The notes under the pieces: generated by a model
Told to the model about the DNA's origin: nothing
Databases searched by the model: none
What the model saw: the letters and a program-made list of their open reading frames with translations, nothing else
Made by a program: the position numbers and the translations under genes
Shown here: piece by piece, positions 62,863 to 64,000 of the stretch
How positions within the stretch are numbered: position 1 is the stretch's first letter
Layout of the letters: the number at the start of each line of letters is the position of its first letter
Assembly: GCA_033557465.1 (NCBI GenBank)
Contig: CM066032.1
Span: 450,924,270-450,988,269, forward strand
DNA from: Ichthyophis bannanicus
Lineage: Eukaryota > Chordata > Amphibia > Gymnophiona > Ichthyophiidae
Direction: 5' to 3'
DNA: 64,000 nucleotides

Positions 62863-63249
62863 TATGTTCTTAACCCATTTGCACCATGTGGAACAAGTAA
62901 TGATGGCAGAACAGTAGAGGGGATGACCATGCAATGAGTGTTATATGGCTGCATGTACAAGATATATCCTCTTTATGTAAAGCTGGGAGGTCAAAATGAT
63001 GGCACAACAGAAAACACATCCATATGAGTTGTTCCAGACATCTGCTGCATATACATCACTGACCCGCTTCAATGGGCTGTGGAAGAGTCACTAAAGCCAT
63101 TCTCTCAGATGTCCATGTTGGTGGGAATGCCATGTTGGGCTACCCAATGTGTGGCCATAACACATAGAAATGTAGAAGAATGATTGTCTGCAGCTCACAG
63201 CAGAGCCAGGACTGTGCAAGGTAGGCAAGTGACCTGAGTAGCACCCAGG
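62863..63249. other. Unassigned stretch after DIRS
   Basis: Begins with the remainder of the CR1 8-mer tail (TTATGTTCTTA), then TG-rich sequence resembling 56.2-56.9 kb. No gene recognised. Confidence 0.35.
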
Positions 63250-63335
63250 CACAAAATGAACAAGTGGGAATCAAACCCTGGCCCTTTGACTATGGAGACA
63301 TTGCACCAACCAGTAGGCTACACCTCCACACAGCT
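63250..63335 (-). repeat. tRNA-like SINE head, minus strand
   Basis: On minus it has GTGTAGCCTACTGGTTGGTG as an A-box region and GGGTTTGATTCCCACTTG as a B-box region about 35 bases apart. It resembles the 25.3-kb tandem units and the CORE-SINE heads. No tail was identified. Confidence 0.6.
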
Positions 63336-64000
63336 TTACATAGATGAGTAGAGCCTGTAGGTCTCTGATCAAACTGTTTGCTGTATGTGCCGGTATAGGT
63401 TGGGCCCTCCACTACCCATGAGGCACTGCACATGCAAAACAGCTGAAGAACCAATGGAGAATGCACTGATCCAGCATATCAGCTCAGTGAAATACACTGA
63501 TTGTGTGTACTACATGCACATAACAACTGTAAGCCGTGCTATAGAGCAGTTTCAGCTGTCACCCTGAGGGTGAGGATGGGTGTCCAGCACTTGGTCCACT
63601 GAACCTGCACTGTTAGAATGCAGTGGGGGCATATAGGCTGGCATGGGGTTACTGTTACTGTCCTGCCACGACCACAGTGAGTAGGCCATGAACCACTGCT
63701 GTCCCAACCATTGAGGACTAACATTAGACTACAGCACATGGAGTAAGACTGCCCCTGCTGCCCTTCACTGGGCTGTGTCAGCCAAGCACAAACCAGCTGC
63801 AGTTGGTCTGCTAGTCAGCATGCTTGGCATGTGCTTAGTGCAATCACAAGCACCTTGCCTTGGGATACTCAGCATTAACACCCAGCATTTTGCTCAGTGA
63901 TTGGCATCCCCAGACAGAGATTGCATCCACATCACTGGAACCAGACATTATAATAGCTCTATGTGGATACATAGCCGTGCCATGGTCACATTTTGGTCAT
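63336..64000. other. Unassigned stretch to window end
   Basis: TG/CA-rich sequence with short frames on both strands. No gene or repeat boundary recognised. Confidence 0.3.

Overview
This window looks like vertebrate intergenic DNA built almost wholly of transposable elements. I found no conserved host gene. The evidence for a vertebrate is the mix of families: CR1, L2 and RTE LINEs, CORE-SINEs, a Penelope-like element, an L1-type ORF1, a DIRS retrotransposon, Harbinger transposons with a SANT partner gene, and hAT-like MITEs. I infer a repeat-rich tetrapod. A caecilian or other amphibian is my best guess, but no marker in the window proves it. No rRNA, true tRNA, CRISPR array or bacterial operon was seen.

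Layout. 1-10 kb: an L2 tail, a decayed DIRS start, a CORE-SINE, an RTE scrap, palindromic and hAT-type MITEs, and a minus-strand Penelope-like relic carrying two MITEs. 10-13 kb: CORE-SINEs and a nearly complete L2. 13.2-17.9 kb: an old minus-strand LINE with a younger L2 inside it. 18-24 kb: L2 pieces, a purine/pyrimidine-biased stretch, a CORE-SINE and a decayed ORF1-only LINE. 25-31 kb: a tandem tRNA-like repeat and a decayed Harbinger element (transposase on minus, SANT gene on plus). 32-40.6 kb: CR1 copies on both strands around an RTE element.

42.3-48 kb: a plus-strand SANT-domain gene of the Harbinger accessory type. It is split by CR1 and L2 insertions and followed by an array of tandem exon-like cassettes. 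48.4-52.1 kb: a second Harbinger unit with SANT gene and transposase both on minus. 52.6-52.8 kb: a perfect 83-bp inverted repeat. 54.1-55.7 kb: a complete-looking LINE-like element with one intact ORF1 (424 codons), target-site duplications and no ORF2. 57.06-62.86 kb: a DIRS element with all three frames open and with its terminal and internal complementary repeats preserved, inserted into the 8-bp tail repeat of a CR1.

How parts relate. The CORE-SINEs carry 3' ends matching the L2 and RTE LINEs in the same window, so those LINEs are the likely source of their retrotransposition machinery. The ORF1-only LINE would need reverse transcriptase from elsewhere. Harbinger transposases are known to work with a SANT/Myb-like partner, and both kinds of gene occur here in broken form. 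Only the DIRS frames and the ORF1-only frame look intact; everything else is a relic. All assignments come from reading translations and repeats by eye; no database search was run.
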